From: Oceanimonas sp. GK1 | Lineage (GTDB): Bacteria > Pseudomonadota > Gammaproteobacteria > Enterobacterales > Aeromonadaceae | Assembly (NCBI RefSeq): GCF_000243075.1 | Contig: NC_016745.1 | Location: 1,815,001-1,879,000, forward strand | Length of the DNA stretch: 64,000 bases | Direction of reading: 5' to 3' | Shown: piece by piece, positions 56,638 to 64,000 of the stretch | Numbering within the stretch: the stretch's first letter is position 1 | Layout: each line of letters begins with the position of its first letter | Translations under genes and position numbers: made by a program | Notes under the pieces: model-generated | The model's database searches: none | The model's input: the letters and a program-made list of their open reading frames with translations, nothing else | Told to the model about the DNA's origin: nothing

Positions 56638-57176
56638 GCCGGCTCCTCGATAGGCCAGCCGACCGGGTAGGCCTGCACGGCTTCAATGGTGGTGAGGGTG
56701 GCCACTTCGGTTTTCATTTGCCGCTGCCGGTCGTGAATGCGGCCGCCCTGTTGCACGATGGCGGCATACAGGGCACGCAGCTGCTCCAAGGTCATGGGCC
56801 GGTCGGTGTTGTCTGCGTCGGTCCAGTAATCCAGCGGCATGGCACCGGCCAGCAGCACCGACTCGATACGGGCGCGACTGGTGGGATCCGCATCCCAGCG
56901 GTAGCCGGCGTGCTCCACCGGCAGCAGTTCCTGGCTGTCGCGCCAGGTATTGATTTCGGCGTGTTTGTTGGCCACGTAATCGGCCAGGCCAGGCGGCTGG
57001 TAGGCGGGATCATCCACCAGTTCCGGCAGGCCGTCGGCACCGGGCTGGCGGATTTTGCCCAGCGGCGGGTTGCGGGTGGCTAGATAACGCTCGCGGGGGC
57101 AGGGCGTGGCGTCTTCGGGAGCGGTAGCGAATTCAGGGTAAAAGCCGTTGAAAAAAGGAGAGTAGTAATAGTTCAT
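56634..57176 (-). CDS. tail fibre assembly protein (DUF4376-like)
   Basis: The 180-residue protein has an N-terminal aromatic-rich leader (MNYYYSPFFNGFYPE) and a C-terminal DUF4376-type region (about 75-175; HAGYRWDADPTSRARI; MTLEQLRALYAAIVQQGG). Such proteins are small fibre-assembly chaperones encoded just after fibre genes. Its ATG overlaps the fibre stop by 4 bp (ATGA), favouring this start over one seven codons upstream. Confidence 0.75.
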   Translation of the reverse strand: MNYYYSPFFNGFYPEFATAPEDATPCPRERYLATRNPPLGKIRQPGADGLPELVDDPAYQPPGLADYVANKHAEINTWRDSQELLPVEHAGYRWDADPTSRARIESVLLAGAMPLDYWTDADNTDRPMTLEQLRALYAAIVQQGGRIHDRQRQMKTEVATLTTIEAVQAYPVGWPIEEPA

Positions 57177-58294
57177 ATATAACCTGTTGCCTCCCATGAA
57201 ATATCAAAAGTAGTACTGTCTGTATCACCGTCCTGAACTCTCATGCCCACGGTGGTGACAGAGTGTATTTGCGCTACGTTAATCACACTGGAAGTGCCAC
57301 CGGACGTATTCCAGGGGTAACCTGTTCCCTGGGCATGTATTTGTTCAACGGGGCAATTGAACGCAATAGGAAAAGTGATGTACTTCGTTGTTCCTGGGCC
57401 GCTCATTCCTCTCGCCCAACCCCATTGCAAAATCATGGTTTTGACGCCGTTCGGAGTGTTGACTTTACCGATTACTGTCCAGCCACTACCGTCGGCAAAG
57501 GTTTCACCTGTTGGGTTAAAGAGCTCTGGTTTTCCGGTAATTTCTTCCCATGAATGCCCATGATTGGCTGGCGGATAGGTCGCTGGTTTGCCGGTCACTT
57601 CGCTCCAGGGGTGCGAATGACTGCTGGGCGGAAAGGTTGCTGGCTTGCCGGTGATGCTGGTCCAGGTGTGGGCATGGCTGGATGGCGGAAAGGCGGCCGG
57701 CACGCCGGTCAGGTTGGCCCAGGCTCGGTAATAATCGCCGTGCTGGCCGTCGAGCAGGTCGGCGTCCAGGCCCGAGGCGGCCCCACCCACGGTTTTCAGC
57801 TTGGCCAGCACGTCGGCAGCGGTGTAGCTGGCGGCGTTGAGCTTGCTGCTGTTCAGGGCGTTATAGGCATCGGCCACCGCTTTGCCGCTGGCGTATTTGG
57901 TGGCACCGCCGGTGGCGTCGGTGTAACTGTGGCTGTATGACCAGTTCTGCAGGTTGCTCAGGCCAACGTCTGCGTTGCTGGGCTTGTTGGCTGTGTGGTA
58001 AATGCTCGGCACGTCTACATTAGCCACATATCGGCAATCAGCCGTAGCTGTTCCATTTGTGGGTGTAGGGGTGCGTGTTCCGGCAGCGCCATCGCCTCGA
58101 ACGGTATAAACATAACCCGGCTGACCTGGCACGGCGGTGCATGTCCAGCACTGAGTGCCGTCAAAGCCTCCTCCCGTACCTTTGGCAATACCGTCTTCCA
58201 GCTCGTCTACGGTGGGCAGGCGTACACCTCGGTTTGCGGCCTCAGCCAATGCCTGAGTGAAGGTTAACCCGGCACTACCGGTACCACCCCGCAA
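57173..58294 (-). CDS. tail fibre, distal segment (separated by frameshift)
   Basis: The 373-codon frame begins at a TTG without a ribosome-binding site; the same frame is open upstream to the end of the proximal fibre gene, so it is probably the continuation of that gene. Order: a segment beginning GLTFTQALAEAANRG that resembles phage fibre insert domains with a CWTC cysteine pair, a copy of the repeat module (YTDATGGATKYASGKAVADA through SGLDADLLDGQHG), three or four TGKPATFPPSSHSH-type His-rich repeats, and a distinct C-terminal receptor-binding-like domain. Whether it is expressed by frameshifting or is silent is unknown. Confidence 0.65.
   Translation of the reverse strand: MRGGTGSAGLTFTQALAEAANRGVRLPTVDELEDGIAKGTGGGFDGTQCWTCTAVPGQPGYVYTVRGDGAAGTRTPTPTNGTATADCRYVANVDVPSIYHTANKPSNADVGLSNLQNWSYSHSYTDATGGATKYASGKAVADAYNALNSSKLNAASYTAADVLAKLKTVGGAASGLDADLLDGQHGDYYRAWANLTGVPAAFPPSSHAHTWTSITGKPATFPPSSHSHPWSEVTGKPATYPPANHGHSWEEITGKPELFNPTGETFADGSGWTVIGKVNTPNGVKTMILQWGWARGMSGPGTTKYITFPIAFNCPVEQIHAQGTGYPWNTSGGTSSVINVAQIHSVTTVGMRVQDGDTDSTTFDISWEATGYI
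57709..57964. repeat. direct repeat A, fibre module copy 2
   Basis: A 256-bp segment matching 58514-58769 with the same length and only scattered substitutions (roughly 85% identical by eye). It encodes the SHSYTDATGG to LTGVPA module of the tail fibre. Confidence 0.8.
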
Positions 58295-58388
58295 ATGCGC
58301 AAAGCGGCCACTTGTCGATCCGGCTGTATAGCCTACCTCGACGGCGGAACGCAGGGTGTAGTTTTGAGCATAGCTATCCAGATACCGC

Positions 58389-59663
58389 CTATCCCCTGTG
58401 TGCCTTGGTGTAATAACGGTCGTCGTGGGTATGGTTGGACGGCGGATAAGTTGCCGGCTTGCCGGTCACTTCGGCGAAATCGGGCCAGCGGCTGGCGGTG
58501 GCCGGTACGCCGGTCAGATTGCCCCAGGCGCGGTAATAACTGCCGTGCTGGCCGTCCAGCAGATCGGCGTCCAGGCCGGAGCCGGTGCCGTCCACGGATT
58601 TGACCTTGGCCAGCACATCGGCGGCGGTGTAGCTGGATGCGTTCAGCTTGCTGCTGTTCAACGCGTTATAGGCGTCGGCAACGGCCTTGCCGCTGGCGTA
58701 TTTGGTGGCGCCGCCGGTGGCGTCGGTGTAGCTGTGGGACCAGCTCCAGTTCTCCAGCTTGTCCAGGCCCACCTGCTCTTTGGTATGGGCGAGGGGGCGG
58801 TGTTCATGCCACCACAGGCCGCCGCGGCCGCGCAGGTCGGTGACGGCGCCGTTGGCGGCGAGGCTGGCCAGCGGCACCACATAATGGGGGTAGCCGGCGC
58901 CGTCTGTGTAATCGGTCAGCGGGGTGCTGCTGGCCCGGATCTCCACCTGGGTGTGCCAGTCCGAGAGCAGGGTGCCGGCGTGGTACACGTCGGCATAGAG
59001 GGTAGCAGGGCGTTGGCTCACCACCACCGATTGCTGGCTGGCCAGCAGGGTGCGCAGGCCGGCGATGTAGCCCAGGCCCGGGGCCACCAGAAACTCATTC
59101 ACGCCCTGGCCGGGGCTCACGGCAAAACCCCCGTCGATAAAGGCAGCGTCGCCGTAGTGGTCGAGGGCCTGCAGGCGAATGTCTTCATCCAGGCCGAGCA
59201 GACGGGCGGTAAAGTCGATTTGCCAGGTGCCGGCATCCACCTGGGTATTGGTGGCCTCGGCGGCACCCTGGTACTCCATCAGCATCGACTTCACCAGGCT
59301 GTTGCCGGGGCGGTTGGTCAGGTTCTTGAATTTGTCTTCGTCGGCCTTGTGCACCACCATGGCCACCATGCCGCTGGCTTTATGCACCAGATACATGGCG
59401 TTAAAGGTGAAGTCGCCCACCTGGGTATCCATGATGATGGAGTAGGCCACGCCGTTGGCGTTGACCTTGCCGCGCTGATCCACCGGCTGGCGGTGCACTA
59501 TCTGGCCGGCGGGGGGCAGACCGGCGGCGCGGTCGATGGGGGCGAGCAGGTCGAGGCCGGGAATGTAGGCCAGCACGAACTCGTCGGGCACCACCGGCTG
59601 GCCACCCAGCTGCAGCTCGGCCAGGTGCTGTTCAAAGGCGAGGGTAATGGCGGTTTGGCTCAT
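58389..59663 (-). CDS. tail fibre protein, proximal segment
   Basis: The 424-residue protein has an N-terminal tail-attachment domain of the tail-collar fibre type (about 1-190; VPDEFVLAYIPGLD; YQGAAEATNTQVDAGTW), a linker, then the module SHSYTDATGGATKYASGKAV to SGLDADLLDGQHG and the repeat EVTGKPATYPPSNHTH. It stops abruptly at DDRYYTKAHRG. One base fewer in the GGGG run (58393-58396 complement) would join it to the distal frame, giving about 830 residues. Its start overlaps the tail protein I stop by 4 bp. Confidence 0.8.
   Translation of the reverse strand: MSQTAITLAFEQHLAELQLGGQPVVPDEFVLAYIPGLDLLAPIDRAAGLPPAGQIVHRQPVDQRGKVNANGVAYSIIMDTQVGDFTFNAMYLVHKASGMVAMVVHKADEDKFKNLTNRPGNSLVKSMLMEYQGAAEATNTQVDAGTWQIDFTARLLGLDEDIRLQALDHYGDAAFIDGGFAVSPGQGVNEFLVAPGLGYIAGLRTLLASQQSVVVSQRPATLYADVYHAGTLLSDWHTQVEIRASSTPLTDYTDGAGYPHYVVPLASLAANGAVTDLRGRGGLWWHEHRPLAHTKEQVGLDKLENWSWSHSYTDATGGATKYASGKAVADAYNALNSSKLNASSYTAADVLAKVKSVDGTGSGLDADLLDGQHGSYYRAWGNLTGVPATASRWPDFAEVTGKPATYPPSNHTHDDRYYTKAHRG
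58514..58769. repeat. direct repeat A, fibre module copy 1
   Basis: Partner of 57709-57964, 805 bp apart and in the same orientation. Recombination between the copies would delete the frameshift and the intervening insert domain while keeping the reading frame of the proximal gene joined to the distal tip. Confidence 0.8.
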
Positions 59664-60226
59664 CCTAATTTGGCTCCAAATACTTGATAACTGCCGCTGA
59701 AACGAGCGGCATGCAGGCGCAGCTGCTTGGGGTACACCACTTGAAAGCGGTAGCGGCGGCAGGTGCGGCCGTAGTGCTGGAGCAGCACCTGCAGCAGTGG
59801 CTGGTTACCGGCCAGCTCCATGTCGGCCAGCTCGATGGTGATCACGTCCCAGGGCTGGTTCGGCTGGCGTTCGTGTACTTCCACCCAGCCAATGCCGAGT
59901 CGCTCAAAGATGCGCTTGAAGCCGGCCACATCGCCGGCGTCCCGAGCGTTGGCAAAGGCGTATTTCACCCGCTTGCGATACAGGCTCAGGGGCTCGTTGT
60001 TGAAGCGCTGAATGCCTCTGTCCCAGGCCAGCAGGTCCAGCATGGCCTCGCTGCACTCCAGCGGGTCGAGTTGGCGCAGTGGGAACAACAGCCAGTTTCT
60101 GGCCTTTTGCCAGAAGGCGTTCAACCCCTTGCTCAGAAAATGCGGCTCCCGTTGTTCGCGGCCGTCCATCCACCAGGGGGCGGTGTGTTCGGTCAGCTCG
60201 GGGGCCTGTTGCTGGTGTTTATCCAT
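59660..60226 (-). CDS. phage tail protein I family (baseplate)
   Basis: The 188-residue protein resembles P2 gpI-type tail proteins: LRQLDPLECSEAMLDLLAWD, then LYRKRVKYAFANARDAGDVAGF and IFERLGIGWVEVHERQP. It lies directly between the baseplate J and fibre genes, the usual position of I, and links baseplate wedge to fibre. It overlaps the J gene by 8 bp. Confidence 0.8.
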   Translation of the reverse strand: MDKHQQQAPELTEHTAPWWMDGREQREPHFLSKGLNAFWQKARNWLLFPLRQLDPLECSEAMLDLLAWDRGIQRFNNEPLSLYRKRVKYAFANARDAGDVAGFKRIFERLGIGWVEVHERQPNQPWDVITIELADMELAGNQPLLQVLLQHYGRTCRRYRFQVVYPKQLRLHAARFSGSYQVFGAKLG

Positions 60227-61403
60227 GCAGGGTTACCGTGAGTGAAGACAGGCGCGGAATGCTCTGGGCGCTGTCGATGTCGGGCTGGCCAAAGGCCAGG
60301 GTGTCGATGTCGGGCAGGGCGGCGTGCAGCTCTGCGCCCAGACGGCTGAACGAAAAACGACTCAGTGGCTTGGTGCGGGTGATGCTGGGGTAATCCGCGG
60401 TTTCCCTGAACGCGGCGCGCACCATGGCCTCTGCGCTGGTCTTGAGCAGGGCCTTTTCCTGGTCGCCTAGAAAGGCCCGGGGCCAGATATCCAGGGTGAT
60501 GGCGTGCTGGGTGTCGGGCAGGGCAAAGCACTGCAAATCGTCGCCGTGGCCATGGTTGCCGTCGTGGCTCACATGGGTGTTGAGCTTGTCGATCAGGGCC
60601 TGGGGCGTGGCGCCCACTTCCATCAGAATGTAGGCGTTGGCGGTACCCGGGCCGCGCGGGGCGTCGTGCTCGAAGAAGATGTTGTCGGAGCGAATGCCGG
60701 CCACGGCGGCGAGCATGGAGCGATACACGGCATCAATGTGATAGCGGCCCACCACCGAATACTGGTTCTGAATGCGCAGCCCCAGGGCGTCGTCGTCTTC
60801 CTCGTCGTCGCCGGGCTCGGTGATCCAGTCCACCGGGTTGGCCACCCGCTCAATGCCGTTCACCGCCGTGGGCAAAATGCAGAAGTAACCGGCGGGCAGG
60901 TTCCAGGCGCTGCCGGCCTCGGTGGCTTCGCATACCACCAGGCCGCTGGCGAGGCCTGCGGGAATGGTGACGCTGGCCACCACCGCCAGGGTGTAACTGC
61001 GGCCATTGATGCGTTCGGTGGTGACTTTGGTGCCGGCCTCAATGGTCACGGCGGTGTCGGGGTCGGTTTTAAAGAACTCCACCAGCCCCCGGGTGGCCTT
61101 GGCGGCCTTGCGCTCCAGCCCCACGTCCCAGGCTTTCAGATCCTGGTAGTAGCCTTTGGCGGTGGCGGCAAAGCTGTTGGGCAGCACATGGCCCACCAGC
61201 AGAGTGTTGAGCAACCACATGGCCGGCTTTACCACAATGGCCCGCTGCAGCCGCCAGAACGGCGACATGCGGCTGTCGTTGGTGATGATGGAGCCGGCGG
61301 CTTCCACTTCCCGGGCCAGCTCCAGCTCCAGGGCCTCGGTGGTGGTGGGAATGCCCTCGGCGGCAATCAGCCGGGTAAAGTCTACGTTCGGTCGGGCGTT
61401 CAC
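60219..61403 (-). CDS. baseplate J/gp47-family protein
   Basis: The 394-residue protein matches the baseplate J family: N-terminal LIAAEGIPTTTEALELELAR, central domain (FKTDPDTAVTIEAGTKVTT; GSAWNLPAGYF) and the DDEEDDDALGLRIQNQYS segment before the C-terminal half. It builds the periphery of the contractile-tail baseplate. It overlaps the DUF2590-like gene by 4 bp. Confidence 0.88.
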   Translation of the reverse strand: MNARPNVDFTRLIAAEGIPTTTEALELELAREVEAAGSIITNDSRMSPFWRLQRAIVVKPAMWLLNTLLVGHVLPNSFAATAKGYYQDLKAWDVGLERKAAKATRGLVEFFKTDPDTAVTIEAGTKVTTERINGRSYTLAVVASVTIPAGLASGLVVCEATEAGSAWNLPAGYFCILPTAVNGIERVANPVDWITEPGDDEEDDDALGLRIQNQYSVVGRYHIDAVYRSMLAAVAGIRSDNIFFEHDAPRGPGTANAYILMEVGATPQALIDKLNTHVSHDGNHGHGDDLQCFALPDTQHAITLDIWPRAFLGDQEKALLKTSAEAMVRAAFRETADYPSITRTKPLSRFSFSRLGAELHAALPDIDTLAFGQPDIDSAQSIPRLSSLTVTLHG

Positions 61404-61726
61404 AGGGTCACCTCCAGTTCGCCGAATTCATAGGTGCGGGCGGTGAGCAGGTAGCGGTCGGCGGCCTCTTCGCGCACCTCGGCGGTACCGGGTACCAGGC
61501 GGGTGTCCTGCTCCACCAGAATGCGGATTTGGGTACGCACGTCGGCGCGCAGGGTGGGGCTGCGCTCGCCAATCAGGGCCCGGGCCAGCCCGGACTCCAG
61601 CACGGCATGCTTGATGTCTTGCCCTATGCTGTGGCGGTTATCGGTGGTGACCGGCTGGGCGCCGGCGTCCAGCACCAGGCCGCCGTCTTCCACCAGCAGG
61701 TCGATGTATTTACGGTCAGAAGCCAT
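61400..61726 (-). CDS. DUF2590-like phage protein (probable gp25/gpW-type baseplate)
   Basis: The 108-residue protein begins MASDRKYIDLLVEDGGLVLD and contains VTTDNRHSIGQDIKHAVLES and LRADVRTQIRILVEQDTRL. From memory this corresponds to the DUF2590 family of P2-related phages of Vibrio, Shewanella and Aeromonas. Size, the RxxIxxxI-like C-terminal half and the position before baseplate J suggest a gp25/gpW-like wedge component; that role is inferred. The start overlaps the tape-measure end by 11 bp; a longer upstream start would lie wholly in that gene. Confidence 0.75.
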   Translation of the reverse strand: MASDRKYIDLLVEDGGLVLDAGAQPVTTDNRHSIGQDIKHAVLESGLARALIGERSPTLRADVRTQIRILVEQDTRLVPGTAEVREEAADRYLLTARTYEFGELEVTL

Positions 61727-64000
61727 GTTGCAGTTCCTCCCATTCGGCGAGGGTGTGGGGATCCATGCCCTGTTCGTTCTTGATATGCACGTCGCCAAAG
61801 TGCACGGTTTTGCCGTTGTTCTGGCTGGCGACTTTGGCCAGCTGCGGCATCAGGGGCGACGGCGGTGCCTGCACCGACTCGGGAGTACGGGCGGTGCGCA
61901 GCCGTTCGTTGATGCCGGCCATCAGCTGATCGCTTTTCACGGCCGGGGCGTCGGTAAAGTGCGGCGGGGTTGGCATGGCCTGCACTTCGGCTTCACCGCT
62001 ATAACGGCGGTTCACCATTTGGGTGGCGGCCGGAATGGTGACGTTGCTGCCATCCTGGTAGGCCCGGGTCACGGTTTGGGTGGCGGGCACCACCTCGGCG
62101 GGCAAGGGGGCCAGGTTGCGCTCAACGTTCTGGGTTACCTGGGGAACGTCGGCCGGCAGCGGGGCCATGCTGCCGGCGAACTCCCGGGGCGTTGCCATCA
62201 TCTCCGGTGTGGCGGTCGCTTCCCGGGGCAGTTCGCCGGCGGTACGCTCGATTTGCTGAGTCACCGGGGGGAGTTCCGGGGTTTCCGGCAGGGCCATGTC
62301 CACCCCGCCTAGGTCAATATCAATGCCGGGGATCTTGTTCAGCCCTTCCAGCAACCACTGCACCAGCTGGCCAGCCACGCGCAACGGGAAAGTGATTGCC
62401 CGAAAAATGGTGCCAAATACATCCCCGATGGTCCGGCCCGCTTCGGCCACGCTGTCCAGTTGCTCAGTCGTGCTTTTTACCGGTGAGATCAGCTCCATAA
62501 ACCAGCCGAACAGGTCTGCCACCAGGCCGCCAATCAAGCCCAGCAAGCCGGCAAATACGCGGAACAGGTTCACAAAGGGGGCGAACAGCTCGCCGAGCCC
62601 GGCCGCCTCAATAAATCCTGCTATAAACCCGCTGACAAAGGCCTTGATGGGCTCCCAGTATTTATATACCGCCAGCGCTACGGCACCGATCAGCGCGATA
62701 ACGGCAACGATGCCGGCACCGGCCAGCAGCACGCCCGCCAGATTGACTTTTATCATCATGAGCAAACCAAGCAGCGGCGTTCGCAGTGCCAACATTGCCG
62801 TTTTGATCAAGCCCAACGGGCTGAGCAGTAGCTTCAACCCGCCAGCAAAAAACACGGCTATACCGGTGCCAATGGCACTGATCAGCGTCCAGCTGGCGGC
62901 TACGGCGGTGAGGCTGGCCAGGCCAATGACCGCCCAAGTCACCACCTCGGTGAGGTGCGGGAACATATCGGTCCAGGTCACCAGCACCGCCATGGCATCC
63001 ACGATGGAGCCGACAATGCCGTTGATGGTGGGCAGCACGCTGGCCCCGGCGCCGGCGCGCAGGGCAAACCACACCTGCTCCAGCCGCTCCCACTGGTCGG
63101 TCATGGCGCCGGCCATTTGGGTGGCCTTGTCCATGCCGGTTTGCTGGCCCACGTTGTCAATGCTGGCGGCCAGGCCGTCCACGTCGGGGATCATCTGCTT
63201 GATCAGCGCCACGGCCTCGTCGGAGCCGAAGGCCTTTTTCAGGGCGTCCGACTCGGCCACGGTGAAGGTGTCACCGAACTTGTCTTTCAGCTTTTGCAGG
63301 ATCTGCACCATGCCCAGCATGTTGCCGTTGCCATCCACAAAGCTCATGTTGAGCTTGTCCTGGGCGCCGGCGATGCCGGCCAGAAACGCCTTGTACTTGG
63401 TACCGGCCTCGGATCCCGACATGGTAGCCTGCAGGGTGCCGAGCACCGCCATTTGCTCGTGCATGGCAATGCCGGCGGCGGTACCGGCGGCACCGATGCT
63501 GCCAAAGGCGGCGCTCATTTCGGCGCCGGTGGTTTTGAACGATTCCACTGCCTGGGCGGTCTGGCCGGCCACCATGGCGGCGAAGTTGTCCCGGCCCATG
63601 GCGTCGGCCTGTTTCTTGAACACGCCGTACATGGTGCCCATGTAGGCGGTCACGGTGGCGGTGTCTGCCTTGGTGGCGGCGGCCAGCACGGCGGACGACT
63701 TGGTGATGCCGGCCAGCTCGTCGCCGGTGAGATCGCCCATGGCGGATTTGATGTCGTAGGCGGCGCCCACGAACTCGGTGGCCGACTTGCCGAATTCAAT
63801 GGAGAACTCGGTGGCGGTCTGGCTGAGCTTATCGAGATCCTGCTGTACCACGCCCAGGGACTTTACTTCACCCAAGGCGCGGTCCATTTCAATGGCGGGC
63901 ATCAGCGCCTGATACAACGCCACGCCGGACGCAGCCAGGCCGGCGGCACCGCCGATCAGGTTGTCCATGCTTTGGCGGCCCAGCTCTCCGGTGTCCCTGA
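61716..64000 (-). CDS. phage tail tape measure protein, 3' part (runs off window)
   Basis: At least 760 residues; the frame stays open to the right edge, so the true start is outside. The N-terminal visible part (LGEVKSLGVVQQDLDKLS through FKTTGAEMSAAFGSIGAAG) is the TP901-type tape-measure core; several hydrophobic segments lie at about residues 340-480, and a Pro/Thr-rich low-complexity tail at about 580-690 has repeated PATQTV/PQVTQNV-like steps. It sets tail length and is threaded through the tail tube. It is followed by the baseplate genes in an overlapping operon. Confidence 0.88.
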   Translation of the reverse strand, partial: RDTGELGRQSMDNLIGGAAGLAASGVALYQALMPAIEMDRALGEVKSLGVVQQDLDKLSQTATEFSIEFGKSATEFVGAAYDIKSAMGDLTGDELAGITKSSAVLAAATKADTATVTAYMGTMYGVFKKQADAMGRDNFAAMVAGQTAQAVESFKTTGAEMSAAFGSIGAAGTAAGIAMHEQMAVLGTLQATMSGSEAGTKYKAFLAGIAGAQDKLNMSFVDGNGNMLGMVQILQKLKDKFGDTFTVAESDALKKAFGSDEAVALIKQMIPDVDGLAASIDNVGQQTGMDKATQMAGAMTDQWERLEQVWFALRAGAGASVLPTINGIVGSIVDAMAVLVTWTDMFPHLTEVVTWAVIGLASLTAVAASWTLISAIGTGIAVFFAGGLKLLLSPLGLIKTAMLALRTPLLGLLMMIKVNLAGVLLAGAGIVAVIALIGAVALAVYKYWEPIKAFVSGFIAGFIEAAGLGELFAPFVNLFRVFAGLLGLIGGLVADLFGWFMELISPVKSTTEQLDSVAEAGRTIGDVFGTIFRAITFPLRVAGQLVQWLLEGLNKIPGIDIDLGGVDMALPETPELPPVTQQIERTAGELPREATATPEMMATPREFAGSMAPLPADVPQVTQNVERNLAPLPAEVVPATQTVTRAYQDGSNVTIPAATQMVNRRYSGEAEVQAMPTPPHFTDAPAVKSDQLMAGINERLRTARTPESVQAPPSPLMPQLAKVASQNNGKTVHFGDVHIKNEQGMDPHTLAEWEELQHGF

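Noticed and set aside
57173-58294. Distal fibre as an independent gene with its own start
   Set aside because: Its first start codon is a TTG with no ribosome-binding site and the frame is open further upstream into the proximal gene, so a split single gene is more likely.

Overview
The window looks like chromosome of a high-GC (about 60%) marine or brackish gammaproteobacterium close to Aeromonadaceae; Oceanimonas, Oceanisphaera or Zobellella are the genera I would test first. This is an inference from gene order and protein similarity recalled from memory, not from a search. Several blocks keep the E. coli order: yqgE-gshB-rsmE-endA-sprT-metK-tkt, gcvR-bcp next to bamC, yffB-dapE, tig-clpP-clpX-lon-hupB-ppiD, and uvrY-uvrC-pgsA followed by tRNA-Cys and tRNA-Leu.

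Layout. 1-8.9 kb: housekeeping genes (glutathione synthesis, rRNA methylation, endonuclease I, a peroxiredoxin, SprT, SAM synthetase, transketolase), interrupted at 3.89-5.29 kb by an IS110-family (IS1111-group) element. The element sits in the central palindrome of a short dispersed repeat. 8.9-19.4 kb: an accessory catabolic regulon with two complete TRAP transporters, a dihydropyrimidinase-type cyclic amidohydrolase, an arylmalonate-decarboxylase-like Asp/Glu racemase superfamily enzyme, a 2-keto-4-pentenoate hydratase-like enzyme and a GntR/FCD regulator. One 14-bp palindromic motif occurs upstream of each of its three transcription units. 19.4-24.3 kb: a BASS-type transporter, a large GAF/PAS/GGDEF/EAL protein and a pair of YeeE/YedE membrane proteins. 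24.3-34.9 kb: a second copy of the dispersed repeat, bcp, gcvR, bamC, polB, an M15 peptidase, dapE, an ArsC-like protein, a membrane diguanylate cyclase and NAD-malic enzyme. 35-40.7 kb: an oppABCDF peptide importer whose oppA-oppB gap carries a third, diverged repeat copy and an attenuator-like hairpin. 40.9-49.2 kb: the trigger factor/ClpXP/Lon/HU/PpiD proteostasis block. 49.5-52.9 kb: uvrY, uvrC, pgsA and two tRNA genes.

52.9-64 kb: the end of a contractile-tail prophage or tail-like element. It abuts the 3' end of tRNA-Leu(UAA), a classic integration target, and reads leftward. Order of expression is tape measure, DUF2590-like protein, baseplate J, tail protein I, tail fibre (apparently split by a frameshift), fibre-assembly protein, two uncharacterised proteins and a VgrG-like spike. 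Almost every junction overlaps by 4 to 14 bp, so this is one translationally coupled late operon. No integrase, capsid or lysis gene is visible; these would lie beyond the right edge.

The least ordinary content is (i) the GntR regulon of unknown substrate, (ii) the IS1111-like element with a candidate guide (bridge/seek) RNA in its 3' non-coding end, inserted into a 117-bp inverted-repeat element whose other copies lie at 24.5 and 36.7 kb, and (iii) the duplicated and frameshifted tail fibre.
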